The notes under the pieces are model-generated. The model was not told the DNA's origin, did no database searches, and saw nothing but the letters and a program-made list of their open reading frames with translations. This document shows positions 37,472 through 43,893 of a DNA stretch of 43,893 bases, in pieces. A program made the position numbers and the translations under genes. The DNA is from Deltaproteobacteria bacterium. GTDB lineage: Bacteria; Desulfobacterota; Desulfuromonadia; Geobacterales; Pseudopelobacteraceae. The DNA is taken from assembly GCA_021780495.1 (NCBI GenBank), contig JAJXYO010000053.1, forward strand, positions 1 through 43,893, given 5' to 3'. How positions within the stretch are numbered: position 1 is the first letter of the stretch; every line of letters begins with the position of its first letter.

Positions 37472-38854
37472 ATGGAAAAAATTCTCATTATTGACGACGA
37501 GTCCTTTATCTGCGAGAACGTGGCCCGCATCCTGGGTGACGAAGGCTATCAGGTCTGCCAGGCGGCCAACGGGAACGCTGCCCGCGAACAGGTTGCCTCG
37601 GGTGAAATCGACCTGGCATTGCTGGATCTCAATCTGGGTAACGAAAACGGTATCGATGTACTCAAGGCGCTCAAGGAGCTGGATCCGGAACTTTTGATCA
37701 TCATCATTACCGGCTACGGCTCGGTGGAATCAGCGGTCGATTCACTGAAGCTGGGCGCCTTTCATTATATGAAAAAACCCTTCAAAGCCGATGCGTTGCG
37801 CGTTATTGTTAAACTAGCGCTTCAGACCCAAACCCTGAAGCGGGTGGTTCGCAATCTGAAACGGGCCGGCACCCTCCTGCCTGGCCGTTCCCCGATGATC
37901 GGGTCGAGCACGGCATTTGCCGGGGTCATCGACCAGGTCCGCAAGATTGCCTGCATGCCGTCGACCGTGTTGATTACCGGGGAATCAGGCACCGGCAAGG
38001 AACTGGTAGCCCGGGCCATCCATGACCTGTCAGATCGCAAGGATGCTGCCTTTGTGGCCATTAACTGCGCTTCGATCCCGGCCACGCTGCTGGAAAGTGA
38101 ACTGTTCGGACATGAAAAAGGCGCCTTTACGAATGCCAACAACCGCAAATCCGGTCTCTTCGAGGAAGCTCATCACGGTACGATTTTCCTGGATGAAATC
38201 GGAGAGATGGATATGGCGATGCAGGCAAAGCTGCTGCGGGTACTGCAGGAACGCACCATTCGCCGGGTGGGCGGTCTCAAGGATATCGCCATTGATGTGC
38301 GGGTGATTGCCGCTACCAACCGCAAACTGCAGGAGAAGATCGGCAGCGGTTCCTTTAGGGAAGACCTGTTCTACCGGCTGAACGTCTTCCCGATCCACCT
38401 GCCGGCGCTCAGGCAGCGAACCGAGGATATAGCCGCTTTGTGCTCCTTTTTCCTCAACAGCTTCAGCCGCGCCTTCGGTCGTGATTTTCGCGGGGTTTCA
38501 CCCGAGGCGCTACAACTGATGGAACAGTATGCCTGGCCCGGTAATATTCGTGAGCTTCGCAATGTTATCGAACGCATCTGCATCATGCATCCCGGACCAG
38601 AGCTGCTGGCGGAGCAGTTGCCGCTGGAGATCCGGAGCGGTACCTCCGCCAGTGATCCTCTATTCGGGACGTACACGGCCAAAGGCCCTACCCTTCCCGT
38701 TGACAAGGGTCTTGATGAAGCTGTCATAGACTTTGAGAAGGCCATCATTCACCAGGCGTTGCAGCGCTCCAAGGGTAATGTTCTGCAGGCTGCGCACCAG
38801 TTGAAAATCCCACGCGGCACTTTGCGCTATAAAATGGATAAATACGGTTTGTAA
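37472..38854 (+). CDS. Sigma54-dependent response regulator of the NtrC family
   Basis: The 460-aa protein has a receiver domain (acidic Asp8 and Asp9, phosphorylated Asp52, Thr80, Lys102), an AAA+ domain with Walker A GESGTGKE, Walker B GTIFLDEIGE and the sensor region, and a C-terminal Fis-type helix-turn-helix (LQRSKGNVLQAAHQLKIPRG). It would activate sigma54 promoters when phosphorylated by the kinase encoded just upstream. The sigma54-contacting loop reads GAFTNA (217-222) in place of the standard GAFTGA. Targets are not identified; I saw no clear sigma54 promoter nearby. Confidence 0.93.
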   Translation: MEKILIIDDESFICENVARILGDEGYQVCQAANGNAAREQVASGEIDLALLDLNLGNENGIDVLKALKELDPELLIIIITGYGSVESAVDSLKLGAFHYMKKPFKADALRVIVKLALQTQTLKRVVRNLKRAGTLLPGRSPMIGSSTAFAGVIDQVRKIACMPSTVLITGESGTGKELVARAIHDLSDRKDAAFVAINCASIPATLLESELFGHEKGAFTNANNRKSGLFEEAHHGTIFLDEIGEMDMAMQAKLLRVLQERTIRRVGGLKDIAIDVRVIAATNRKLQEKIGSGSFREDLFYRLNVFPIHLPALRQRTEDIAALCSFFLNSFSRAFGRDFRGVSPEALQLMEQYAWPGNIRELRNVIERICIMHPGPELLAEQLPLEIRSGTSASDPLFGTYTAKGPTLPVDKGLDEAVIDFEKAIIHQALQRSKGNVLQAAHQLKIPRGTLRYKMDKYGL

Positions 38855-38912
38855 CCGCAGTAACATCTGATAAAAATCAGCAGGATAGATCACAGTCAAC
38901 GAGGTGAGGGAA

Positions 38913-39752
38913 TTGAGATTCAATCATGCAATGATGTCGAGGTGCATCCCCCTGATGCGGATATGCTGTTTGAGCCTGGCAACCGTTATGCTGATGTCCA
39001 CCGCCGGTTTTTCAGCGTCAGCACCCAGGCTCCACGATATGTCACTTAAAACATTTGAAACCCAGGCCTCTTTGGTTCAGCCGGATGACTGGTGCTTTGT
39101 CTTTCTGGGCGATAATCGCGGAAATGATAAAAAATTCGAAGAGCTTCTGCAGCGGGCGACCGCATTTAAACCGTTGTTCATCCTGGACGGCGGCGACATC
39201 GTGGAAAGTGGCACAGCCGATGAATTGTCGCATTTTATGAAAATCGTACGGCAACAGAAGGACCTGCCACCGATCTTCATCGTGCGGGGGAACCATGAAG
39301 GCAATCCCGTCCTGTTTGAACGGCAGATTGGGCCTCGCGATTTCACCCTTGATAGCCAACGCCTCGGTTTTCGACTGGTGGTTGTCGATAATGCCGATTA
39401 CTCCCTGAAGGACACGGAACTTTCATTTCTCAAAAGCAAACTGGACCAGAGCCGGAAATTTCAGATTGTAGCGATGCACATTCCTCCAAAAACCGGGCGT
39501 TGGCCCAGACACACCTTTGAAAAAGGGAGCAAGGAACTACTCCATGTGATGACAGAACGTAAGGTAACGATGGGGCTGTTTTCCCATATCCATCTGTTCG
39601 ACAGGGATGAGATCGACGGAATCCCGCTTATTATCAGCGGAGGGGCCGGCGCATCGCTGACCTGGTTCGGGTATCAGGGTGATGCCGACTATCATTTTGT
39701 TGTGGTTGAATTCAAAAAAGGAAAGGTCTCGTACCGGGTAGTACGTTTGTAG
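38913..39752 (+). CDS. Exported calcineurin-like metallophosphoesterase
   Basis: Metallophosphoesterases hydrolyse phosphate esters with a two-metal site. Motifs in order are FLGDNRGNDKKF (the usual GD-x-H here GD-x-R), LDGGDIVE, IVRGNHEGN, IVAMHIPP and FSHIHLFD (usual GH-x-H). A signal peptide follows the second pair of methionines (IPLMRICCLSLATVMLMSTA, ending near SASA), so it is exported. The start is uncertain: TTG at 38913 has the best ribosome site (GGTGAGGG); GTG at 38904 and ATG at 38931 or 38934 are alternatives. The substrate is unknown. The gene may be read with the kinase operon. Confidence 0.8.
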   Translation: MRFNHAMMSRCIPLMRICCLSLATVMLMSTAGFSASAPRLHDMSLKTFETQASLVQPDDWCFVFLGDNRGNDKKFEELLQRATAFKPLFILDGGDIVESGTADELSHFMKIVRQQKDLPPIFIVRGNHEGNPVLFERQIGPRDFTLDSQRLGFRLVVVDNADYSLKDTELSFLKSKLDQSRKFQIVAMHIPPKTGRWPRHTFEKGSKELLHVMTERKVTMGLFSHIHLFDRDEIDGIPLIISGGAGASLTWFGYQGDADYHFVVVEFKKGKVSYRVVRL

Positions 39753-39844
39753 ATAGCGCCACACCAGCAGCTCTGTGCCGGGCATGCTCGAATAACTATT
39801 GCCGTCGTGAGATGGCGGTAAAAATAATCATAGAATGAGGTCTC

Positions 39845-41968
39845 ATGAATACAACAACAATGCGTGACAGCGGAGCCCACCTGGCCGGACTTCTGGCCAT
39901 TGACAAAACCAGCCTGCCCGCCGATGGCGGTGAACGCTTCAATCGCCTGATCTTCTCCAAGAGCCCCTACCTGCTGCAGCATGCCGAAAATCCGGTGGAC
40001 TGGTATGAGTGGGGTGATGACGCCTTTGAACTGGCCCGTCGCGAGGATCGTCCAATCCTGCTTTCCATCGGCTATGCCACCTGCCACTGGTGCCATGTCA
40101 TGGCCCACGAATCCTTTGAAGACCAGGAGGTGGCCGCTCTTCTCAACCGTGATTTCGTCTGCATCAAGGTGGATCGCGAGGAACGGCCCGACATCGATGA
40201 ATTTTTCATGACGGTGGCCCAGGTCTTGACCGGCAGCGGCGGCTGGCCGCTGAACATCTTCATGACACCGGACAAGCGCCCCTTCTTTGCCATGACCTAT
40301 CTGCCCAAGAACGACCGCCGGGGCATGCGCGGCCTGCTGGGGCTGCTGGCAAACATCGCCACGCTCTGGCGGCGGCAGCCGGACAAGATAGAAAACAGCT
40401 GCAACGCCATCATGGAAACACTGGAGAACATATCTCAACCGATTCCACAGGAGGTTACCGACCTGGATGAGTTGAACCAGGATGCCTTCCGGCAGCTCTC
40501 CGGCATCTATGACGATGAGCTGGGCGGTTTCGGGACCTCAACCAAGTTCCCCATGCCGCTCAACCTGAGCTGGCTGATAGAACAGGGAGTGGCCGGAAAC
40601 AGCGAATCACTGGATATGGCACTGTTCACCCTGCATATGATCCGCAGTGGCGGCATCTGGGACCAGTTGGGCGGCGGTCTGCACCGCTATGCCGTGAATC
40701 AGAAGTGGCTGGTGCCTCATTTCGAGAAGATGCTCTACGATCAGGCCATGCTGGCATTGGTGTCTCTGGAAGCCTTCCAGGCCGCCAGCGAGCCGTTCTT
40801 TATGGATATGGCACTGGATATTTTCGGTTTCGTTGCCCATGATCTGACCTCTCCGCAGGGAGGTTTTTACGCGGCGCTGGACGCTGACTCGGAAGGGGAA
40901 GAAGGGACCTACTACCTTTGGACCAAGCAGGAGATCGATGAAATCCTTGGAGCGGATGCGCCCCTGTTCTGTCGATTTTACGACGTCAGCAGTTACGGCA
41001 ACTTCGAAGGTAATGTGATCCTCAACATCCCCGTTGATCTCGAACGGTTCTGTATAAACGAAGGCCGTGAGCAGAACGAGCTGGAAGGGGTGCTGGAGGA
41101 TTGCTGCTCACGCCTGCTGGAGCAACGCGAAAGCCGTATTCACCCCCTGCGCGATGAAAAAATCATCACCGCCTGGAACGGGCTGATGATCGCAGCCCTG
41201 GCCAAGGGGGGCGCCATCTGCGGTTCGCAGGATCTCATCGAGCGCGCTGACCGGGCCGCACGCTTCATCCTGCATAATCTGCGGCGCAGCGACGGCAGGC
41301 TTCTGCGCAGCTTTATGGCGGGCCCCGCGGATATCCCCGCCTTTCTGGAGGATTATGCGTTTTTTACCTGTGGGCTGATTGAGCTGTTCGAGGCAACGCT
41401 GGACCAGTTCTGGCTGGATACGGCCGTGCGGATGGCTGACGAAACGGTGCGCCTGTTCTATAGCAGTGCCTCAGTTGAATTTTCCAAAAGCGGGCATGAT
41501 GCCGAACAGATGCCGGTCCGGGCCTCGCTTGAGCATGATGGCGTCCTGCCCTCCCCCTTTTCACTGGCGGCAAAAAACTTTATCCGGCTGGCACACTCCT
41601 CCGATCGGCCCGATCTGCTGGATCATGCCCACGGCCTGCTCGCCAGCTCTCTGGATGATGCCCGGCGTCATCCCTCGGCGCACCTGGGAGCTCTACAGGC
41701 CCTGGCGATGCTGGAGCATGAGCCGGTACTGGTCACCTTCCGGGGAACACGGGATTCCGCCGTTCTGCGTGAGCTTCTGCAACAGGTCAAGGTACGCTAT
41801 ATTCCGAACCTGGTCATTACGTGCGAGCCCGATGGAAATTCAGCACCATCGGTTGCCATCTGTGCCAGAGGCACCTGTTATCCTCCCGTCAGCTCTCCCG
41901 TTGATCTGGCCAGGGCTCTTTCGCAGGCTGTAGCGGTAAATCCTGTTTCAGGAGATCCGCTGCCATAA
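39845..41968 (+). CDS. DUF255 thioredoxin-domain protein (YyaL/SSP411 family)
   Basis: The 707-aa protein starts with a thioredoxin-like domain: [17 protein letters not shown], then [16 protein letters not shown] with a CHWC motif near residues 80-83, and SGGWPLNIF. It continues into a six-hairpin glycosidase-like alpha/alpha toroid (about 250-650). It is a widespread family with no settled function; the fold hints at an epimerase or glycosidase, and human SPATA20 belongs here. GAGG before the ATG at 39845 supports the start. Full length, no signal peptide. It seems to stand alone. Confidence 0.88.
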   Translation: MNTTTMRDSGAHLAGLLAIDKTSLPADGGERFNRLIFSKSPYLLQHAENPVDWYEWGDDAFELARREDRPILLSIGYATCHWCHVMAHESFEDQEVAALLNRDFVCIKVDREERPDIDEFFMTVAQVLTGSGGWPLNIFMTPDKRPFFAMTYLPKNDRRGMRGLLGLLANIATLWRRQPDKIENSCNAIMETLENISQPIPQEVTDLDELNQDAFRQLSGIYDDELGGFGTSTKFPMPLNLSWLIEQGVAGNSESLDMALFTLHMIRSGGIWDQLGGGLHRYAVNQKWLVPHFEKMLYDQAMLALVSLEAFQAASEPFFMDMALDIFGFVAHDLTSPQGGFYAALDADSEGEEGTYYLWTKQEIDEILGADAPLFCRFYDVSSYGNFEGNVILNIPVDLERFCINEGREQNELEGVLEDCCSRLLEQRESRIHPLRDEKIITAWNGLMIAALAKGGAICGSQDLIERADRAARFILHNLRRSDGRLLRSFMAGPADIPAFLEDYAFFTCGLIELFEATLDQFWLDTAVRMADETVRLFYSSASVEFSKSGHDAEQMPVRASLEHDGVLPSPFSLAAKNFIRLAHSSDRPDLLDHAHGLLASSLDDARRHPSAHLGALQALAMLEHEPVLVTFRGTRDSAVLRELLQQVKVRYIPNLVITCEPDGNSAPSVAICARGTCYPPVSSPVDLARALSQAVAVNPVSGDPLP

Positions 41969-42051
41969 TTCTGTCACTACCTGCGTTGTGGCTGATCGTA
42001 ATCGCTAACTGCGTAACGTTACGTCGGTAACTTCTATTGCTGTAGTAGTTG

Positions 42052-42060
42052 TGCTATAGT
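42052..42060 (+). promoter_or_regulatory. Extended -10 promoter before the TPR gene
   Basis: TGCTATAGT (42052-42060) is an extended -10 element, TG-n-TATAGT; the -35 is poor. A 12-base perfect palindrome, CGTAACGTTACG, lies about 30 bases upstream at 42012-42023 and could be an operator. Confidence 0.4.
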
Positions 42061-42096
42061 CACGGTGGGGAATTTCAAACAACAGTGAGGGTGCCT

Positions 42097-43068
42097 ATGC
42101 TGCCGGCCAAACAGGGAACCATCGTAAATCGAGTGCTGCCGCTGGCACTGGTACTGACCATTCTGTCCTGTGCCACACCATGGAGCGCCCTGGCCGTAAA
42201 GTGGGAACCACTGGCCCGCACCGGACAGCATGACGTCGCCATTGATACCGAATCCGTCCGTTTGACCCTTCTGGGCAGATTGGCTGTCTGGCTCAGGTTT
42301 ATTCCGATTGGTGAACAGGAACGCAGAGAGGCGGCAGCCGAGTACGGCCAGCGATCATACCGGCTCCACCTGGAATATTACGAGATTGATTGCAGCGAAC
42401 AGAACGCCGTGCTGGGGTTGGTTGACATACTGGGGCCTGCCAATAAAAGACTCGCGCGAACAAAGGGGAACAGCACCCCTGATGCCATCATTCCCGGCTC
42501 AGTGCTGGATCTGGCCTTCCAAAAGGTATGTCCTGCGCTGGAGAAAGATGCCGGCAACGATGAAGACGCCACTGCAGCGCCAGACAGTGGCCCGGCACTG
42601 GACGAACCTGAGCGGAAACAGATTTCTGAGGATTCGCGGCGGACTATCGCGGAGGCGGTTCGGAAAACGGAGTCTGATCCCAATAACCTTGATGCATGGC
42701 GGGCACTTGGCAACGCCTATTACGACGCTGACATGCCTGGCCAGGCTATCGCAGCCTATAACCGGGCACTAGCCATCAAGCCCGGCGATACCAATATTCT
42801 CAATGATCAGGGCGCCATGTACCGCCAGACCGGTGAGTATTCCCGCGCGCTGGCAAATTTCGACAAGGCCCGCCAGGTGGATCCGTCAAATCTGGAGAGC
42901 CTGTATAACAGCGCGTATGTCCTCGCATTCGATCTCAACCAGCTTGGCAAGGCGCTACCCCTGTGGCGGCGTTATCTGGCGCTTGACCACACCAGTGCAT
43001 CGGCACGGCAGGTGCAGTCATTTATCGACCAATACGGCAAGAAAGCCCGGATTAACCCTCAGAAATGA
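42097..43068 (+). CDS. Exported TPR protein with an N-terminal surface-adhesin-E-like domain
   Basis: From the ATG at 42097, supported by an AGTGAGGG site, the 323-aa protein has a signal peptide (VNRVLPLALVLTILSCATPWSA; the Cys may instead mark a lipoprotein, but the lipobox is poor). A beta-rich domain follows (about 35-155, KWEPLARTGQHDVAIDTES onward) with two spaced cysteines, then a charged linker and about three TPRs (from about 195; WRALGNAYYDADMPGQAIAA). It is likely a periplasmic or surface protein-binding factor. Function unknown. The frame upstream of 42097 covers the promoter and is not used. Confidence 0.78.
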   Translation: MLPAKQGTIVNRVLPLALVLTILSCATPWSALAVKWEPLARTGQHDVAIDTESVRLTLLGRLAVWLRFIPIGEQERREAAAEYGQRSYRLHLEYYEIDCSEQNAVLGLVDILGPANKRLARTKGNSTPDAIIPGSVLDLAFQKVCPALEKDAGNDEDATAAPDSGPALDEPERKQISEDSRRTIAEAVRKTESDPNNLDAWRALGNAYYDADMPGQAIAAYNRALAIKPGDTNILNDQGAMYRQTGEYSRALANFDKARQVDPSNLESLYNSAYVLAFDLNQLGKALPLWRRYLALDHTSASARQVQSFIDQYGKKARINPQK

Positions 43069-43101
43069 CCGTAGTATATTGCCGGTCAAACATTAAAGTG
43101 G

Positions 43102-43130
43102 TTGTAACAACAGTCCTGACATGGTACAAA
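43102..43130 (+). promoter_or_regulatory. Putative tRNA-Arg promoter
   Basis: TTGTAA (43102-43107), 17 bases, TACAAA (43125-43130), ending 17 bases before the tRNA. The match is moderate. Confidence 0.3.
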
Positions 43131-43147
43131 CTTCGTCGTCTTTACAA

Positions 43148-43224
43148 GCGCCCGTAGCTCAGCTGGATAGAGTCCCTGGCTTCGAACCAGGTTGTCGGCC
43201 GTTCGAATCGGTCCGGGCGCGCCA
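43148..43224 (+). tRNA. tRNA-Arg (anticodon UCG)
   Basis: The 77-base sequence folds as a cloverleaf. The acceptor is GCGCCCG with CGGGCGC, the anticodon arm is CCTGG-CTTCGAA-CCAGG giving anticodon UCG (reads CGA), and the T loop is TTCGAAT. CCA is encoded. The D stem (GCTC with GAGT) and the T stem each contain one G-U pair, so it is slightly atypical but intact. Confidence 0.93.
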
Positions 43225-43232
43225 ATAAAATA

Positions 43233-43264
43233 AAGGGCTTACGGATTTTTCGTAAGCCTTTTTT
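43233..43264 (+). terminator. Rho-independent terminator after tRNA-Arg
   Basis: GGCTTACG (43236-43243) and CGTAAGCC (43251-43258) form a perfect 8-bp stem with a 7-base T-rich loop, followed by six T residues. Confidence 0.85.
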
Positions 43265-43278
43265 GTCTTCAAAATTAT

Positions 43279-43300
43279 TTTTGTTGCCGTTTTGTTGCCG
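43279..43300. repeat. Tandem 11-base duplication
   Basis: TTTTGTTGCCG occurs twice in direct succession (43279-43289 and 43290-43300), between the tRNA terminator and the ihfA promoter. Confidence 0.6.
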
Positions 43301-43313
43301 TTATTCTCACCGG

Positions 43314-43342
43314 TTGACATTTCCAATCTTCAAGAATAATTT
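43314..43342 (+). promoter_or_regulatory. Sigma70 promoter of ihfA
   Basis: A perfect TTGACA (43314-43319), 17-base spacer, TAATTT (43337-43342), about 60 bases before the ATG at 43401. Confidence 0.6.
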
Positions 43343-43400
43343 GTCTCCCACATTGACGCTCCCCATCAAGGGCGTTTATATCAAACAGAATGGAGCAAGC

Positions 43401-43679
43401 ATGACCAAGGCAGATATTGTCGAAAAAGTTGCCGAAAAATGCGGAATCTCAAAGAAAGATTCCATAGACATGGTTGAATCGGTCTTCAGCGTATTGAAAA
43501 CCACTCTTGAAAATGGAGAGGATATAAAAATCTCCGGTTTCGGTAAGTTTGAGGTCAAGAATAAACATGAGCGCAAGGGCAGAAATCCTCAAACAGGCGA
43601 ATCCATCATCATCGATGCGCGGAGAATCCTTTCTTTCAAGCCGAGTACAATCCTCAAAGAATCGATAAACGGAAAATAA
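43401..43679 (+). CDS. ihfA: Integration host factor subunit alpha
   Basis: IHF is a heterodimeric DNA-bending protein of the HU family that aids transcription (including sigma54 promoters), replication and site-specific recombination. The 92-aa protein begins MTKADIVEKVAEKCGISKKD and has the beta-arm region GFGKFEVKNKHERKGRNPQTG. The ARRILSFKPS segment favours the alpha subunit over HU. A GGAG site supports the ATG at 43401; the frame is open upstream across the promoter but that part is not coding. Confidence 0.9.
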   Translation: MTKADIVEKVAEKCGISKKDSIDMVESVFSVLKTTLENGEDIKISGFGKFEVKNKHERKGRNPQTGESIIIDARRILSFKPSTILKESINGK

Positions 43680-43819
43680 GTCTGTAGATCCATTTTCTTC
43701 CAACCTGCAGAAGAGTTTCAACATTGTTTAGCCACTTCCCCTACCTGCCCCCCCTATAGATTATATACTCAACTTTCGCAGAGCGAAAAATAGCATAACA
43801 TATTGTTATTATTAATATA

Positions 43820-43890
43820 AAAGCGCCACCAACTGTGTTAAGATAGTTTTATTCCCCAACAAAACTATTAAGACAGAGAGGTGACGCTTT
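43820..43890 (+). repeat. Imperfect 71-base inverted repeat at the right edge, possible mobile element start
   Basis: AAAGCGCCACC (43820-43830) mirrors GGTGACGCTTT (43880-43890) with one mismatch. Inside, ATAGTTTT (43843-43850) mirrors AAAACTAT (43861-43868) exactly. Between them the arms align with a few changes and short gaps. The right arm contains GAGAGGTGA, a ribosome site placed correctly for a TTG at 43890 whose gene would continue beyond the window. In RNA the hairpin would hide that site, as seen ahead of some transposase genes. The element type cannot be named. Confidence 0.4.
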
Positions 43891-43893
43891 GAA

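Noticed and set aside
39692-40438. 248-codon minus-strand ORF opposite the DUF255 gene
   Set aside because: It is antisense to a well-conserved coding region and has no family features.
42012-42023. Palindrome CGTAACGTTACG considered as a separate operator finding
   Set aside because: A 12-base palindrome can occur by chance in a window this long and there is no second copy; noted only with the promoter.

Overview
The window looks like a chromosomal segment of a Desulfuromonadales/Geobacterales bacterium (Geobacter, Trichlorobacter or Pelobacter propionicus type). The basis is gene content and order, not a database search: a plsX-fabD-fabZ-fabG-acpP-fabF-rpiB-glyA block, a GspA/GspB pair, a futalosine-type UbiD decarboxylase, a selenocysteine tRNA and NtrC-type two-component genes, all in moderately GC-rich DNA. 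Most of the window is core-genome material. The two ends (about 1-1000 and 43250-43893) are AT-richer and look accessory.

Layout. 1-1490: an AT-rich orphan gene with its own promoter and a leader hairpin, then a nuoE-like gene without nuoF. 1564-1647: a nested palindrome. 1672-7738 (minus): clpB, then a HEAT-repeat protein and an HD-GYP protein whose genes overlap and whose N-terminal domains look alike. 7983-9479: malQ. 9564-17238: yceD-rpmF-plsX followed by the fatty-acid synthesis genes, rpiB and glyA. The usual fabH is absent between plsX and fabD. 17594-22051: an M50 protease, trpS, scpA, mscL (inserted between scpA and scpB), scpB and a MEMO-family gene. 22638-25537: infA, efp, epmA and convergent epmB, a complete EF-P beta-lysylation set. 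25684-28082: a GspA-like ATPase and GspB. 28087-29301 (minus): pgsA and a lytic transglycosylase. 29545-29642 (minus): selC. 29803-31572: an oligoendopeptidase F. 31751-34863 (minus): a UbiD-family decarboxylase coupled to an exported TPR protein. 34955-38854: a sensor kinase and a sigma54-type response regulator. 38913-43068: an exported metallophosphoesterase, a DUF255 thioredoxin-fold protein and an exported TPR protein. 43148-43224: tRNA-Arg(UCG). 43401-43679: ihfA. The last 74 bases form an imperfect inverted repeat that resembles the start of a mobile element.

How the genes work together. The largest set makes membrane lipid: PlsX, FabD, FabZ, FabG, AcpP and FabF act on acyl-ACP, and PgsA later makes phosphatidylglycerol phosphate. 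A second set serves translation: IF-1, EF-P with EpmA/EpmB, TrpRS, L32, tRNA-Sec and tRNA-Arg. A third serves chromosome structure: ScpA/ScpB and IHF. Signalling is represented by the HD-GYP/HEAT pair and the histidine kinase/sigma54 activator pair. No CRISPR array, prophage or complete insertion sequence was seen. The strongest candidates for something undescribed are the HEAT/HD-GYP pair, the altered fatty-acid cluster without fabH, and the repeat-flanked infA promoter.
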